Shown: one piece after another, positions 1 to 8,300 of the stretch
Numbering within the stretch: the stretch's first letter is position 1
Layout of the letters: each line of letters starts with the position of its first letter
Assembly: GCA_964566965.1 (NCBI GenBank)
Contig: CAZMKO010000044.1
Coordinates: 1 to 20,177 of the forward strand
Direction: 5' to 3'
Length of the DNA: 20,177 nucleotides
Source: Oleiagrimonas sp964566965
Lineage (GTDB): Bacteria > Pseudomonadota > Gammaproteobacteria > Xanthomonadales > Rhodanobacteraceae
Translations under genes and position numbers: made by a program
Notes under the pieces: model-generated
What the model was told of the DNA's origin: nothing
The model's input: the letters and a program-made list of their open reading frames with translations, nothing else
The model's database searches: none

Positions 1-100
1 GTCTGGCGAACAGACAGGACAAGTGACGCCTGCGCTGGATTCAATCAGAGCTTCCTAAATAAGACGGCGCGGGTGGCCGGTCCGCCTCGTCGTATCGGCT

Positions 101-1327
101 ATGCTGTCGCTTTTTGAGCGGTCATTTGCGATGCAACCACGCTTGCCCGAGCCGGATTCCGATGCCCGCGACCATTCCGCGCGGCTGCTTGCCATGCTGC
201 GCGACGAGGTCGCCGCGCGTGGCCCGATGTCCTTCGCGCGTTTCATGGAATGCTGCCTGTACGCGCCGGGGCTGGGTTACTACAGCGCCGGCAGCGCCAA
301 GCTGGGCGCCGAGGGGGATTTCGTCACGGCGCCGGAACTGGGCGACCTGTTCGCGCGTTGCGTGGCCAATCATTTGCTGCCGGCGCTGCGCGAATTGGGC
401 GACAGCGCCGACATGCTGGAATTGGGTGGCGGCAGCGGGGCCTTTGCCGAGGATGTGCTGATGGCGCTGCATGGCGCCGGTGTGGTGCCGCGGCGCTACC
501 GCATCCTCGAACCCAGCGCCGACCTGCGCGAACGTCAGCGCGTGCGCCTGCAGGCGGCGCTGCCGGCGGATCTTGCCGCGCGCGTGGAGTGGCTGGATCG
601 GCCGCCGCACGAGCCGTGGCATGGCGTGCTGTTCGCCAACGAGGTCATCGACGCCTTGCCGACCACACGTTTCGCAATCCATGACGGTCAGGTGCACGAG
701 GAACACGTGATCGTGGACGACGACGGCCGTCTGGCGCGCGAGGACCGGCCGGCCGATCCCCTGGTGGCGGCGGCCGTGCGTCATGTCGAAAAATCGCTGG
801 GGCGCCCACTGGACGACGGCTACCGTTCGGAAGTGCTGCCGCAACTGCCGTACTGGCTGGATGCCGTGGCCGGTACGCTGGAGCGCGGCATGCTGCTGTT
901 CGTCGATTACGGGTATCCGCGCCACGAGTATTACCGGCCCGAGCGCCGCGACGGGACCCTGCGCGCGCACTATCGCCATCGCGCCCACGCCGACCCGTTT
1001 TTCTGGCCGGGTTTGCAGGACCTCACCGCGTCTGTCGATTTCACCGCGCTGGCCGAAGCCGGCCACCATGCCGGATTCGAACTGGCCGCCTATGCGCCGC
1101 AGGCGCCGTTCCTCGTCGCCGGCGGCCTGGAGCAGGCCTTTGGCGACGCGCATGCGCATGCGCAGGACGAAAAGCGCCGCTATCAACTGGCGCAGCAGGT
1201 CAAGCAACTGACCCTGCCCGGCATGATGGGCGAGAGCTTCCAGGCCATGCTGCTGACCCGTGGTCTGGATGTCGAGACGGTTGTCGCCGATGCCCTGCGT
1301 CGTTCCGACCGCCGTTCGCGGCTGTGA
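101..1327 (+). CDS. MidA/NDUFAF7-type SAM-dependent methyltransferase (DUF185)
   Basis: Putative class I SAM-dependent protein methyltransferase of the DUF185 (PF02636) family, whose mitochondrial member NDUFAF7/MidA methylates an arginine of a complex I subunit; the bacterial substrate is not settled. What is seen: GDFVTAPELG (residues 72-81), typical of the family, the glycine-rich SAM-binding loop LELGGGSG (106-113), and FANEVIDALP (178-187). The length of about 400 residues fits the family. No convincing Shine-Dalgarno precedes the ATG at 101. The in-frame ATG at 131 (protein beginning MQPRLP) is an equally good start, because the family homology begins only near residue 40. The gene converges on the DUF218 gene that ends at 1458. 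Family assignment is firm; the start is uncertain. Confidence 0.9.
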   Translation: MLSLFERSFAMQPRLPEPDSDARDHSARLLAMLRDEVAARGPMSFARFMECCLYAPGLGYYSAGSAKLGAEGDFVTAPELGDLFARCVANHLLPALRELGDSADMLELGGGSGAFAEDVLMALHGAGVVPRRYRILEPSADLRERQRVRLQAALPADLAARVEWLDRPPHEPWHGVLFANEVIDALPTTRFAIHDGQVHEEHVIVDDDGRLAREDRPADPLVAAAVRHVEKSLGRPLDDGYRSEVLPQLPYWLDAVAGTLERGMLLFVDYGYPRHEYYRPERRDGTLRAHYRHRAHADPFFWPGLQDLTASVDFTALAEAGHHAGFELAAYAPQAPFLVAGGLEQAFGDAHAHAQDEKRRYQLAQQVKQLTLPGMMGESFQAMLLTRGLDVETVVADALRRSDRRSRL

Positions 1328-1348
1328 GGGCCGCCCAATCGTCCGCGC

Positions 1349-1379
1349 CGGCACCCTTCGGCTCTGGCCCGTGCCGAAG
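1349..1379. repeat. Alternative short inverted repeats in convergent gap
   Basis: Between two convergent genes, CGGCAC (1349-1354) can pair with GTGCCG (1371-1376), or CTTCGGC (1356-1362) with GCCGAAG (1373-1379). There is no U-tract, so intrinsic termination is not well supported. The rest of the 130-nt gap shows nothing recognisable. Confidence 0.3.
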
Positions 1380-1457
1380 CTACATGGCGGTTGAGCCGGT
1401 GTCGTTCGGCATCCCCGGACTGCTGTGGTCGCCCGTCCCGGGGCAGGCGCCGTGGTG

Positions 1458-2216
1458 TCAGGATGGTTCGGGCGTGACCGGCTTGGTGTTCCAGCCCATC
1501 GCATTGTAGAAGTGGTACTGCAACACGCCGAAGTACTCATGCAGCGCGATGTCGGTGGCGGCGACGTTCCACCCGTTGGGCCACGGACTGATACGGGGGG
1601 CGAGCCAGTCGGCGCGTACGGGAATGACGTCAAGTCCGAAATGCCGGAAGTACAGGGTGGCTCGGGACAGGTGGGCTGCGGATGACACCAGGATGATTTG
1701 CCGGGGACGGCCGTCGCGCAGCAGTTCGGCACTGAATCGGGCGTTCTGCCAGGTGTTCATGCTGCGCGATTCCCGCAGCAGGTCACCGGACGCAACCCCC
1801 AGGCGTTCCAGCAACGCACCATAAACGGCGGCTTCAGGGATCCCGGTGTGCAGCGCATCGCCGCCGCTCACTTCGATCTTGCACTGGTGTCCGCTTGCCT
1901 TGCAGTCGCGATACAGGGCGAGTGCTTCGAGAATGCGTCCGTTGGCGATCAACGGGGGTTCTACCGTGTTGGCCGGGGTACGTTGTGTACCGGCACCCAG
2001 CAGCACGATGACGTTGCGTGATTGCCAGGCGATCCCGGGACGTTCGGCGAAGCGGTGTTGCAGGCCGGGAAGCAGCATCGCCGGCAGCAGTCCGCACCCT
2101 TCGGTCACGAACAAGAGCACGGCCAGGCCGAGAAAGGTGCCGGCCGTGCGGCGCCGGTGGATGAGGGCGCACAGCGCGGCCAGAAGTATCAGGGCAGTCA
2201 GTATGATCAGCGACAT
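1458..2216 (-). CDS. YdcF/SanA-like DUF218 membrane protein
   Basis: Protein of 252 residues with two hydrophobic N-terminal segments (about 1-20 and 25-48) followed by a DUF218 (YdcF/ElyC/SanA-like) domain. Family-typical elements visible are VLLGAG (71-76), VSGGD (116-120), the ESRSMNTWQNA stretch (149-159) and LVSSAAHLSRA (about 177-187). Members are linked to cell-envelope or lipid-carrier metabolism, but the reaction is unknown. The start at 2216 (protein MSLIIL) is chosen because it places a hydrophobic segment at the very N-terminus and has a weak GGAA element about 6 nt upstream; the frame stays open 25 codons further upstream without a better start. It is convergent with the methyltransferase gene and divergent from the lipoprotein gene at 2394. 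Confidence 0.85.
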   Translation of the reverse strand: MSLIILTALILLAALCALIHRRRTAGTFLGLAVLLFVTEGCGLLPAMLLPGLQHRFAERPGIAWQSRNVIVLLGAGTQRTPANTVEPPLIANGRILEALALYRDCKASGHQCKIEVSGGDALHTGIPEAAVYGALLERLGVASGDLLRESRSMNTWQNARFSAELLRDGRPRQIILVSSAAHLSRATLYFRHFGLDVIPVRADWLAPRISPWPNGWNVAATDIALHEYFGVLQYHFYNAMGWNTKPVTPEPS

Positions 2217-2382
2217 GGTGTTTCCGGCCGGGGCACGCAGGTGTCTTTTCAGTGTGCTGCTCGCCGTGCAAGATAGCAGACGTGCCGCCACCTGCGCCGC
2301 GGGCGGTTTTCAGGGCGCCGGCCGGCTCTTGAAATGCATCCGCGGTCCGGTTGCGGGTTCGGCCATTGCCGCTGTCGCGGTC

Positions 2383-2396
2383 AGGAGGAGTCATTG
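2383..2396 (+). promoter_or_regulatory. Strong Shine-Dalgarno with TTG start
   Basis: AGGAGGAG at 2383-2390 sits 3 nt before TTG at 2394-2396, so the AGGAGG core is about 5 nt away. This is the best ribosome binding site nearby and sets the start of the lipoprotein gene. The only in-frame ATG upstream (2334) would add 20 Cys/Arg/Gly-rich residues in front of a perfect signal peptide. Confidence 0.7.
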
Positions 2397-2828
2397 AAAG
2401 CAGCATGGGTTGCCGGAGGGTTTGCGATCGCGTTGTCGATCATCTCCGCATGCACGCCGCACGAACCCCCGCCAGCCGCCGGACCGGTGGATACGGCCGG
2501 TGCGGGGCAATCCGCCACCGTGCCGGCCACGTTCGTCAACCGGGTCTGGACCGTGGCCGAGTCGGCGCAAGTGGCGCCTGGTTCGTTGCGGGTGTTTCTG
2601 TCTGACGGCACGCTGGTCATGGCCTCACCGCATGCCACGCCGGCGTTCGGGAGGTGGCGTTACCGGGACGGCGACTTGACGATCACCGAGGAAGGCCAGC
2701 GATACCCGGTCGATATCCTTGCGTTGAACCGGGATACGTTCCGTATCCGGGTTCGTGGCCCGGGTGAGCCGGTCGAGATCCGTTTTGCCCCGGCCGCGCA
2801 GCCGGCATTGCCGGACAGTGCACGGTAG
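2394..2828 (+). CDS. Small putative lipoprotein, family unknown
   Basis: Protein of 144 residues. A lysine at residue 2, a hydrophobic stretch (4-18) and ISAC ending at Cys20 form a type II signal peptide with a lipobox, so the product is probably lipidated and sits in the envelope. The mature part has a Pro/Ala/Thr-rich linker, then about 90 residues of alternating polar and hydrophobic sequence (about 50-135) including VFLSDGTLV, GRWRYRDGDLTI and DTFRIRV, suggesting a small beta-barrel or beta-sandwich. This resembles the general style of META/HslJ or lipocalin-like lipoproteins, but I cannot assign a family. The start is TTG, chosen for its strong ribosome binding site. It is transcribed divergently from the DUF218 gene. 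Confidence 0.75.
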   Translation: MKAAWVAGGFAIALSIISACTPHEPPPAAGPVDTAGAGQSATVPATFVNRVWTVAESAQVAPGSLRVFLSDGTLVMASPHATPAFGRWRYRDGDLTITEEGQRYPVDILALNRDTFRIRVRGPGEPVEIRFAPAAQPALPDSAR

Positions 2829-2861
2829 GAAACCCCGTGCCCGTTGCAGGGACCGCGTCGG

Positions 2862-2888
2862 CCGCCCCACAAAAAAGGTGCGGTTTTT
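2862..2888 (+). terminator. Weak terminator-like hairpin after lipoprotein gene
   Basis: CCGCCCC (2862-2868) can pair with GGTGCGG (2877-2883) with one mismatch around an A-rich loop, followed by TTTTT (2884-2888). It lies 34 nt after the lipoprotein stop. The stem is short and imperfect. The remaining gap to the cca stop (3068) shows nothing else I can support. Confidence 0.35.
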
Positions 2889-3067
2889 CGAATGCCTCAT
2901 CGCCTTGGCGGGAAAGGTCATGGCCGCGATCGTGCTTGCCGATACGCCAGTCGAGATCCCGGACCGGCCTGAAACCGGTTCTTCGCGACCTTTCCGTGCC
3001 AAGTGGGGCCCGTCCAGGTATCGGGTTGGAAAGAGGGAGTAATCCAATGCGTCCGGGCACCGCCCAC

Positions 3068-4309
3068 TCAGACCGGAGGGGGATCGAGCTGGTGTTTCAC
3101 CCGGGTGATGGCCTGGATGCGTGCGCGGCGCATGGCATCGCCGATGGCGGGGCCGTGCAGCCCCGAGGCCACGAAAGGCGCGGCGGTGACGGCGGCCGCG
3201 GCATGGCTGGCGGCGCGCAGGTAGTCGGCTTGCGGGTAGGCGCTGTCGGCATGGCCCTGGCGGCCGCGTTTGTCGGCTTCGCAGGCGATCAGAAAGGTGT
3301 CCAGGCGCTGCGGCCGGCGCAGCGCATCCAGGCTTTCGAGAAGTTTCAACACCGTGGCCGGTTTCAGTTCCAGCGCGCGGTGGGCGTTGAGGTGCTGGCG
3401 ACATACGGCGATGGCCAACGTGCGGTACTCGGTGGGCACGCGCAGACGTTCGCACAGCTGTCGCAGCGGGGCGACACCGCGCGTCTCGTGCATGAGGTGG
3501 CGCGGCAGCACGTCGGCGGGCGTCAGCGCCTTGCCGAGGTCGTGCGTCAACGCGCAAAAACCGGCCAGGGCATCGCCCGGCGCCAGTCGCGCGGCCATGT
3601 CCAGCACCATTTCGACGTGGACACCGGTGTCCACTTCCGGGTGGTGCCGGGGGGGCTGCGGCACGCCGTACAGGGCGTCCACCTCGGGGAGCAGAACGCG
3701 CAAGGCGCCGCAGGCGCGCAGGGTTTGCACGAACACCGACGGGCGCGGCTCGGCCAAGGCGCGCCGGGTCTCCTGCCAGACACGCTCGGCGACCAGGTGG
3801 TCGGCTTCGCCGGCCGCCACCATATCGCGCATCAGGGCCATGGTGGACTCGGCCACCCGGAACCCCAGCGGCGCCAGACGTGCCGCGAAGCGCGCCACGC
3901 GCAGGATGCGCACTGGATCCTCGGCGAAGGCGGGCGAGACATGCCGCAGCAATCGCGCTTCGAGATCGTGATGGCCGTCGAACGGGTCGACCAGCCGCCC
4001 TTCTTCGTCCTCGGCCATGGCGTTGATGGTCAGGTCGCGCCGCTGCAAGTCGTCCTCGAGACTGACTTCGCCACCGGTGTGGAACACGAAGCCGTGATAG
4101 CCATGGCCCTGCTTGCGCTCGGTGCGTGCCAAGGCGTATTCCTCACCCGTTTCGGGGTGCAGGAACACCGGAAAATCCTTGCCGACCGGTTTGTAGCCGC
4201 GGGTGATCATGTCGTCGGGCGAGGCGCCGACCACCACCCAGTCGCGGTCGGCGGCCTCACGACCGAGATATTTGTCGCGGACGGCGCCGCCTACCAGATA
4301 GATGCGCAT
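3068..4309 (-). CDS. cca: Multifunctional CCA tRNA nucleotidyltransferase / phosphohydrolase
   Basis: Adds or repairs the 3' CCA end of tRNAs; in gammaproteobacteria the C-terminal HD domain adds phosphatase and phosphodiesterase activity. What is seen: the start MRIYLVGGAVRD matches the family N-terminus; the metal-binding DxD is D21/D23 in DRDW; ARTERK (61-66), EDDLQRRDLTINAMA (85-99) and EDPVRILRVARFAA (130-143) are class II nucleotidyltransferase head and neck motifs; the HD pair is H256-D257 in ALTHDLGK. The length of 413 residues is close to E. coli Cca (412). The frame is open well upstream, but homology begins at this ATG. No clear Shine-Dalgarno is visible. slt lies upstream on the same strand, 179 nt away, with a REP-type element between them. 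Confidence 0.97.
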   Translation of the reverse strand: MRIYLVGGAVRDKYLGREAADRDWVVVGASPDDMITRGYKPVGKDFPVFLHPETGEEYALARTERKQGHGYHGFVFHTGGEVSLEDDLQRRDLTINAMAEDEEGRLVDPFDGHHDLEARLLRHVSPAFAEDPVRILRVARFAARLAPLGFRVAESTMALMRDMVAAGEADHLVAERVWQETRRALAEPRPSVFVQTLRACGALRVLLPEVDALYGVPQPPRHHPEVDTGVHVEMVLDMAARLAPGDALAGFCALTHDLGKALTPADVLPRHLMHETRGVAPLRQLCERLRVPTEYRTLAIAVCRQHLNAHRALELKPATVLKLLESLDALRRPQRLDTFLIACEADKRGRQGHADSAYPQADYLRAASHAAAAVTAAPFVASGLHGPAIGDAMRRARIQAITRVKHQLDPPPV

Positions 4310-4362
4310 GTGCCGATTTTGCCATGGCATCGGACTGAGCGGCAGTTGTCGCGATCCCGCCA

Positions 4363-4443
4363 TCGCGGCTGAAGCCGCTCCCACAGATCGATGTCGGGTA
4401 CCCGGTTTTTCGAGATCCCCTGTGGGAGCGGTTTCAACCGCGA
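4363..4443. repeat. REP-type inverted pair (REPIN-like)
   Basis: A 23-nt arm at 4363-4385, which begins TCGCGGCTGAAGCCGCTC and ends CCACA, faces a near-complementary arm at 4421-4443 (TGTGGGAGCGGTTTCAACCG then CGA). The arms differ only at the hairpin core. Each arm contains its own small stem. The spacer is 35 nt. This organisation is that of REP doublets (REPINs) known in Pseudomonas and related genera, which are moved by RAYT transposases. The first arm recurs exactly at 20124-20146. Confidence 0.85.
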
Positions 4444-4488
4444 CGGTCCGACATGGCGAACACCTTGCCGGGCCTGCGTTTCGTGGCC

Positions 4489-6504
4489 TCAGCGTGCGTT
4501 TTGCCGTTGCTCCGCCGCCGGACAATTCACGTCCTTGCGCGGGGTGCTCGCGTCAGGTGGCAGGTAGGGTTGGCCATAGCGTGGGAGGCGGCCAGTCAGG
4601 GCCACGGCGTTGCCGTGCATGCGCCAATCGTAGATCACGCTGTAGGCCAGCACGCGCATCACGTAGTTGCGGGTCTCGTGGAAAGGGATGGTGGCCACGA
4701 ACAAGTCCGGCGGCAGGTTGCCGCGCGCGGCCAGCCACTGGTCGACGCGTCCCGGCCCGGCGTTGTAGGCCGCCGTCGCGAGGTAGGGCGCTCCGCTGTA
4801 GCGTTCGGCCACGTGGGCGAGGTAGTGTGTGCCCAGGGCGATGTTGGTGCGTGGATCGTACAGATCGCCGTCGTAGGCGATACCTTGGCGGCGCGCCACC
4901 ATGCGCGCGGTGGCGGGCAGCAGCTGCATCAGGCCGCGGGCGTCGGCGCCGGAGCGCGCGTCCGGCATCCAGGCGCTTTCGGCACGGATGATGGCATAGG
5001 CCCAGGCCGGATCGATGCCGGCATCGGCGGCTTGCGCGGCGACGCCGTCCTGACGCGCCAGCGGGAAGCGCTGTTCGTACAGTTGCATCAGGTCGCCGTG
5101 GCTGAAGGTGCGGATGGCCCGGTCGTACCATCCACGTTGCCAGGCCAGGTCGGCGGCTTGCTGGCGGGTCGATGCGTCGGCGTCGGCGAGGGCGCGATTC
5201 CACACCCGGCGCGCGTCGTGCAGCATGTCCACGGCATACAGTTCGAACGCGCGGTTCAGTGCCGGCCGGGCCAGCAGGGCCTGTTGGCGGGTCGTGTCGG
5301 CGGTCAGGTGGCGCGGGCAGATCGCGTAGGGCAATCCGGCGCGGTCGGCGGCCAGAAAACCGTAGAAAGTGGCCAGTTCGGCCTGTTTGGCATACAGCTT
5401 TTTGGCGCTGCGCCGGTGGCCCAACTGCTCCAGCACGCGGGCGCGCAGGTAGCGCCATTCGCCTTCCTGTTTTTGTGCTTCGCCGAGTGCGTCCAGTGCC
5501 TGCAGTGCATCCTTCCAGCGCTGCTTGGCGAGGGCCACGCGCACGCGCCATGCGCGGGTGGCATCGGTCTGGGCGGCGGCCGGAAGGTTGGCAAGGCGCT
5601 GCAGGGCGTCGTCGGTGAAATCGGTGGCCACGTACAGGGCCATGGCCGCCTGGATTTGATGGCGCTGGTCGGTACTGAACCGGAAGTGCTGCTGCAGCCC
5701 GGGCCACACCTGGTCGGCAAGGCGGCTGTTGCGTCGCGCCACGCCGGTCATGGCCAGGGTGGCCGCCTGGCGGTTGCGCGCATCGTCGGGCCATGCGGAT
5801 GCCGCCCGCGCGGCGCCCGCCGGGTCACGCAGTGCCTGGGCCAGGTGCTCGGCACGGCGACGATCGGTGCCGTCCAGCCAGCGGGCCAGTGATGCCACCG
5901 TGGCACCACGGCCGGCTTCGGTGGCGCTGTCGATGCGCGCCCACAGCCGTGCCGGCGTCAGCAGGCCGTGTTGATGCGCCCAGGCCTGCACCGGGTCGCA
6001 GGAATTGGGCAGGGACGGGCTCTTCCACAGTTCGGCCAGATCCGTGTCGAAATCCAGCGTCTGGCCCTGGTGCAGGCGTGCCTGCAGGGCCCAGCAGGTC
6101 AGCGAGTTTCCCAGGCCGGCCTGGTACAGCGACAGGAAGCCGGCCCAGTCCTTGCGTCGGGCCAGTTCGTGCAGGAAGCGGCTGCGCAGGTCGGTGGCCG
6201 GCAGCAGGTCGGGATAGCGCGAGATGTAGTGGCGGACCTGGTCGACCGAAAGTCGGCGCAGGTCGTGTTCGAGCGCGGCGGCCTCCAGCCAGGGATACAG
6301 CGGGTAGGTCGTCAGCGCCGAGGCCTGTGCCCGCCAGGCGTCACCGCCATGCCGCGCCGTGGCCAGTGCCTGTTTGAAAGCGGCGCGCTGCTGGTCCGGC
6401 GAGACCGGCGCGGCATCGACGCCGAGGCTGGACACGAGGCAGACCAGCCACAGGATCAGGCAGGTGGCGAGGCGGGGTGGCATGGATGGCTGGCGGCGCG
6501 GCAT
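4489..6504 (-). CDS. slt: Soluble lytic murein transglycosylase (Slt70-like)
   Basis: Periplasmic enzyme that cleaves the MurNAc-GlcNAc bond of peptidoglycan to form 1,6-anhydro products. What is seen: a signal peptide (about residues 1-31, hydrophobic core ATCLILWLVCLVSSLGV, then DAAP); a long helical region rich in Ala, Arg and Trp, as in the Slt superhelical U-domain; then the C-terminal catalytic domain with IIRAESAW (catalytic Glu509), GLMQLLPATARMV and ATAAYNAGPGRV. The length of 671 residues is near E. coli Slt70 (645). The start at 6504 (MPRRQP) is chosen for GGAG located 8 nt upstream; an ATG 7 codons later lacks a ribosome binding site. The 227-nt gap to the upstream EEP gene shows no recognisable feature. 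Confidence 0.95.
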   Translation of the reverse strand: MPRRQPSMPPRLATCLILWLVCLVSSLGVDAAPVSPDQQRAAFKQALATARHGGDAWRAQASALTTYPLYPWLEAAALEHDLRRLSVDQVRHYISRYPDLLPATDLRSRFLHELARRKDWAGFLSLYQAGLGNSLTCWALQARLHQGQTLDFDTDLAELWKSPSLPNSCDPVQAWAHQHGLLTPARLWARIDSATEAGRGATVASLARWLDGTDRRRAEHLAQALRDPAGAARAASAWPDDARNRQAATLAMTGVARRNSRLADQVWPGLQQHFRFSTDQRHQIQAAMALYVATDFTDDALQRLANLPAAAQTDATRAWRVRVALAKQRWKDALQALDALGEAQKQEGEWRYLRARVLEQLGHRRSAKKLYAKQAELATFYGFLAADRAGLPYAICPRHLTADTTRQQALLARPALNRAFELYAVDMLHDARRVWNRALADADASTRQQAADLAWQRGWYDRAIRTFSHGDLMQLYEQRFPLARQDGVAAQAADAGIDPAWAYAIIRAESAWMPDARSGADARGLMQLLPATARMVARRQGIAYDGDLYDPRTNIALGTHYLAHVAERYSGAPYLATAAYNAGPGRVDQWLAARGNLPPDLFVATIPFHETRNYVMRVLAYSVIYDWRMHGNAVALTGRLPRYGQPYLPPDASTPRKDVNCPAAEQRQNAR

Positions 6505-6731
6505 AGGCTCGACTCCGGTTGGGGCAGCCCCTGTGCGATGGATTGTAAGGGAAGCCCCGACCGAATCCAGCGCAAGCGTACTGTCCCGTCTCTGCATCGT
6601 CCCGCGTTGCATGGCCTCGACAGGCGACCGGCCTGCCTCCGCCTGTGCGCCTTGTCCGGCGACCCGATCGGGCAAGTCATCCATCAGGGCTTCGAGCCCC
6701 GCCAGCGGGATGCCGTGTTTGAAACCGAAGG

Positions 6732-7541
6732 TCAGGCGGAAAGCTGTTTGGCCGGGTCGATGGTGCGCATGCTGTCCGGAAGCGTGATTTGCGCGGCGAG
6801 CGGCAGGTGGTCGGAGAAGGCCGGTTCCAGCGTCCACACCTTGTCCAGCGACAGCGCATCGGAGATGAGGATGTGGTCGATGGCGCGTTGCGGCCGCCAG
6901 CTGGGGAATGTCGGCGTCGGTTGTACCGGTGGCTGCAGTTGCGTGCGCCGGAACAGACGGCGCATCTCGGGACTGCCGGCATCGGTGTTGAGGTCGCCCA
7001 TGAGCACGGCGTGCGGGAACGATTCCAGCAGCTCGGCGATGAAATCCAGTTGCCGGGCCCGGGCCTGGGTGCCCAGGGAAAGGTGCGCGATGGCCACCGC
7101 GAGTGTCTCGTCGCCCTGGCGGAAGCTGGCCAGCATCACGCCGCGGCCGGGCACGCGGCCGGGCAGCGGGTAATCCAGTACATCCTGCGGTTCGAGGCGA
7201 CTGATCAGTCCGTTGGCGGTGTGCGCCAGGCGACCGATGGGGCGGTTCGGCTGGTAGCTCCAGAACGGCATTCCGGCGGCCTCGGCCAGGTAGCGGGTCT
7301 GGTTGCGAAAGCCCGAGCGGAGGCTGCCGGCATCGGCTTCCTGCAGGCCGATCACGTCGAACTGTTCGAACAGGTTGGCGAGTTGGTCCAGGTTGGCCTG
7401 CTTGGCCCGGGTGGGAAGCACGCTGGCCCAGCTGCGCGTGAAGTATTCACGGTACCGTTGCACCCGCGCGCCGGCCAGGATGTTGCAGCTCAGAAGTCGC
7501 AGCGAGGTGGCGGTATCGGCCGGGGCGGGGAAGTCGTTCAT
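6732..7541 (-). CDS. Endonuclease/exonuclease/phosphatase (EEP) family protein
   Basis: Metal-dependent phosphoesterase of the EEP fold (PF03372). Catalytic positions are all visible: Asn20 in LLSCNI, Glu68 in GLQEAD, His152 in AHLSLG, Asp182/Asn184 in GDLNTD, Asp221-His222 in IDHIL and Asp243-His244 in SDHLPL. There is no signal peptide, so it is probably cytoplasmic. The substrate could be DNA, an inositol phosphate or a lipid headgroup; sequence alone does not decide. It lies 57 nt downstream of a DsbA-like gene on the same strand. An EEP gene next to dsbA, cytochrome c4 and engB is also found in Pseudomonas aeruginosa, as I recall it. The ribosome binding site is poor, so the start is likely but not proven. 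Confidence 0.9.
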   Translation of the reverse strand: MNDFPAPADTATSLRLLSCNILAGARVQRYREYFTRSWASVLPTRAKQANLDQLANLFEQFDVIGLQEADAGSLRSGFRNQTRYLAEAAGMPFWSYQPNRPIGRLAHTANGLISRLEPQDVLDYPLPGRVPGRGVMLASFRQGDETLAVAIAHLSLGTQARARQLDFIAELLESFPHAVLMGDLNTDAGSPEMRRLFRRTQLQPPVQPTPTFPSWRPQRAIDHILISDALSLDKVWTLEPAFSDHLPLAAQITLPDSMRTIDPAKQLSA

Positions 7542-7598
7542 GATCGTGGACGGTGACCGGTGTGCGGCATCCGGTCCATCGACCGGGCACGCGCGGGC

Positions 7599-8252
7599 TC
7601 AGTCGCCCTTCGCCTTCAGTTCGCGGTCCACCAGCCAGCGGGTGAGGTCGGCCAGCTCGTCGAAACTGCTGATGTGGTGGGACACATATTTGCCGTCGAC
7701 CACGACGGTTGGCGTCGCCTCGACATGCCATTGCTGGATCAGGCGGGTGTCGTGCATCATCTGTTGCGTGGTCTGTTCCGACGTGGCGGCCTTCAGGAAG
7801 GCATCGCGATCAACGCCATGGCGGGCGTAGAAGTCGGCCAGATCCTGCAGCGAATTGATCGGGAAGTTGTTGACGAATTTGTCCCTGAACAGGGCGTCGT
7901 GCGTCTTTTTGGCCACGCCCAGCTCACGGGCGGCGTACCAGGCGCGTGCGAACGGTTCCCAGGCACGATTGAAATTGGCCGGGATGTAGCTGACCTTCAC
8001 ACCCTTCGGCAGCGAGGCCTCGAGCTTGTCCATGTACGGCGCGAAGTGCGCGCAGTGGGGGCAGGCGTAGGAAAACACCTCGACCACTTCCACTTTGCCC
8101 TGGTCGGAGTGTCGTTGCGGCGACGACAGCGTGAGATAGGCCTCGCCGTCGGCATACTTCGGTGCCGCCTGCGTCGTTTTTCCGGCATCGCCGGCCGAGC
8201 AGGCGGCGGTCAGCATCACGCTGCACAGCAATATCGACAGTCGCTTGAACAT
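7599..8252 (-). CDS. dsbA: DsbA-like thiol:disulfide interchange protein, CPHC active site
   Basis: Thioredoxin-fold oxidase that introduces disulfides into exported proteins. The active site is C64-P-H-C67 within VFSYACPHCAHF, the canonical DsbA motif, and the cis-proline loop is ATPTVVVDGKY near the C-terminus. The N-terminus (MFKRLSILLCSVMLTAAC) is a signal peptide whose LTAAC end could be a lipobox, with lipidation at Cys18; threonine at -3 makes this less typical than in its neighbour. The length is 217 residues. A GGGAG element lies 6 nt before the ATG. It is 48 nt downstream of a second DsbA-like gene on the same strand, probably in one transcript. The dsbA symbol reflects the motif, not proven equivalence to E. 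coli DsbA. Confidence 0.93.
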   Translation of the reverse strand: MFKRLSILLCSVMLTAACSAGDAGKTTQAAPKYADGEAYLTLSSPQRHSDQGKVEVVEVFSYACPHCAHFAPYMDKLEASLPKGVKVSYIPANFNRAWEPFARAWYAARELGVAKKTHDALFRDKFVNNFPINSLQDLADFYARHGVDRDAFLKAATSEQTTQQMMHDTRLIQQWHVEATPTVVVDGKYVSHHISSFDELADLTRWLVDRELKAKGD

Positions 8253-8300
8253 GCGTTTCTCCCATGGCCGCGTCGCCGGATCATGGCGGCGCGGGCGCGC

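Noticed and set aside
1..58. Tail of an upstream gene at the window edge
   Set aside because: Two forward frames are open from the left edge (one to the TAA at 56-58), and a third ends at a TGA at 22-24. The pieces are too short to choose between or identify.
122..1732. Minus-strand open frame of 536 codons across the methyltransferase gene
   Set aside because: It runs through two real genes, shows no domain, and is rich in Gln/Arg/His as expected for a shadow frame.
2837..4372. Plus-strand open frame of 511 codons across cca
   Set aside because: It is antisense to a clear CCA transferase with all motifs, and has low-complexity Gly/Gln/His/Arg content.
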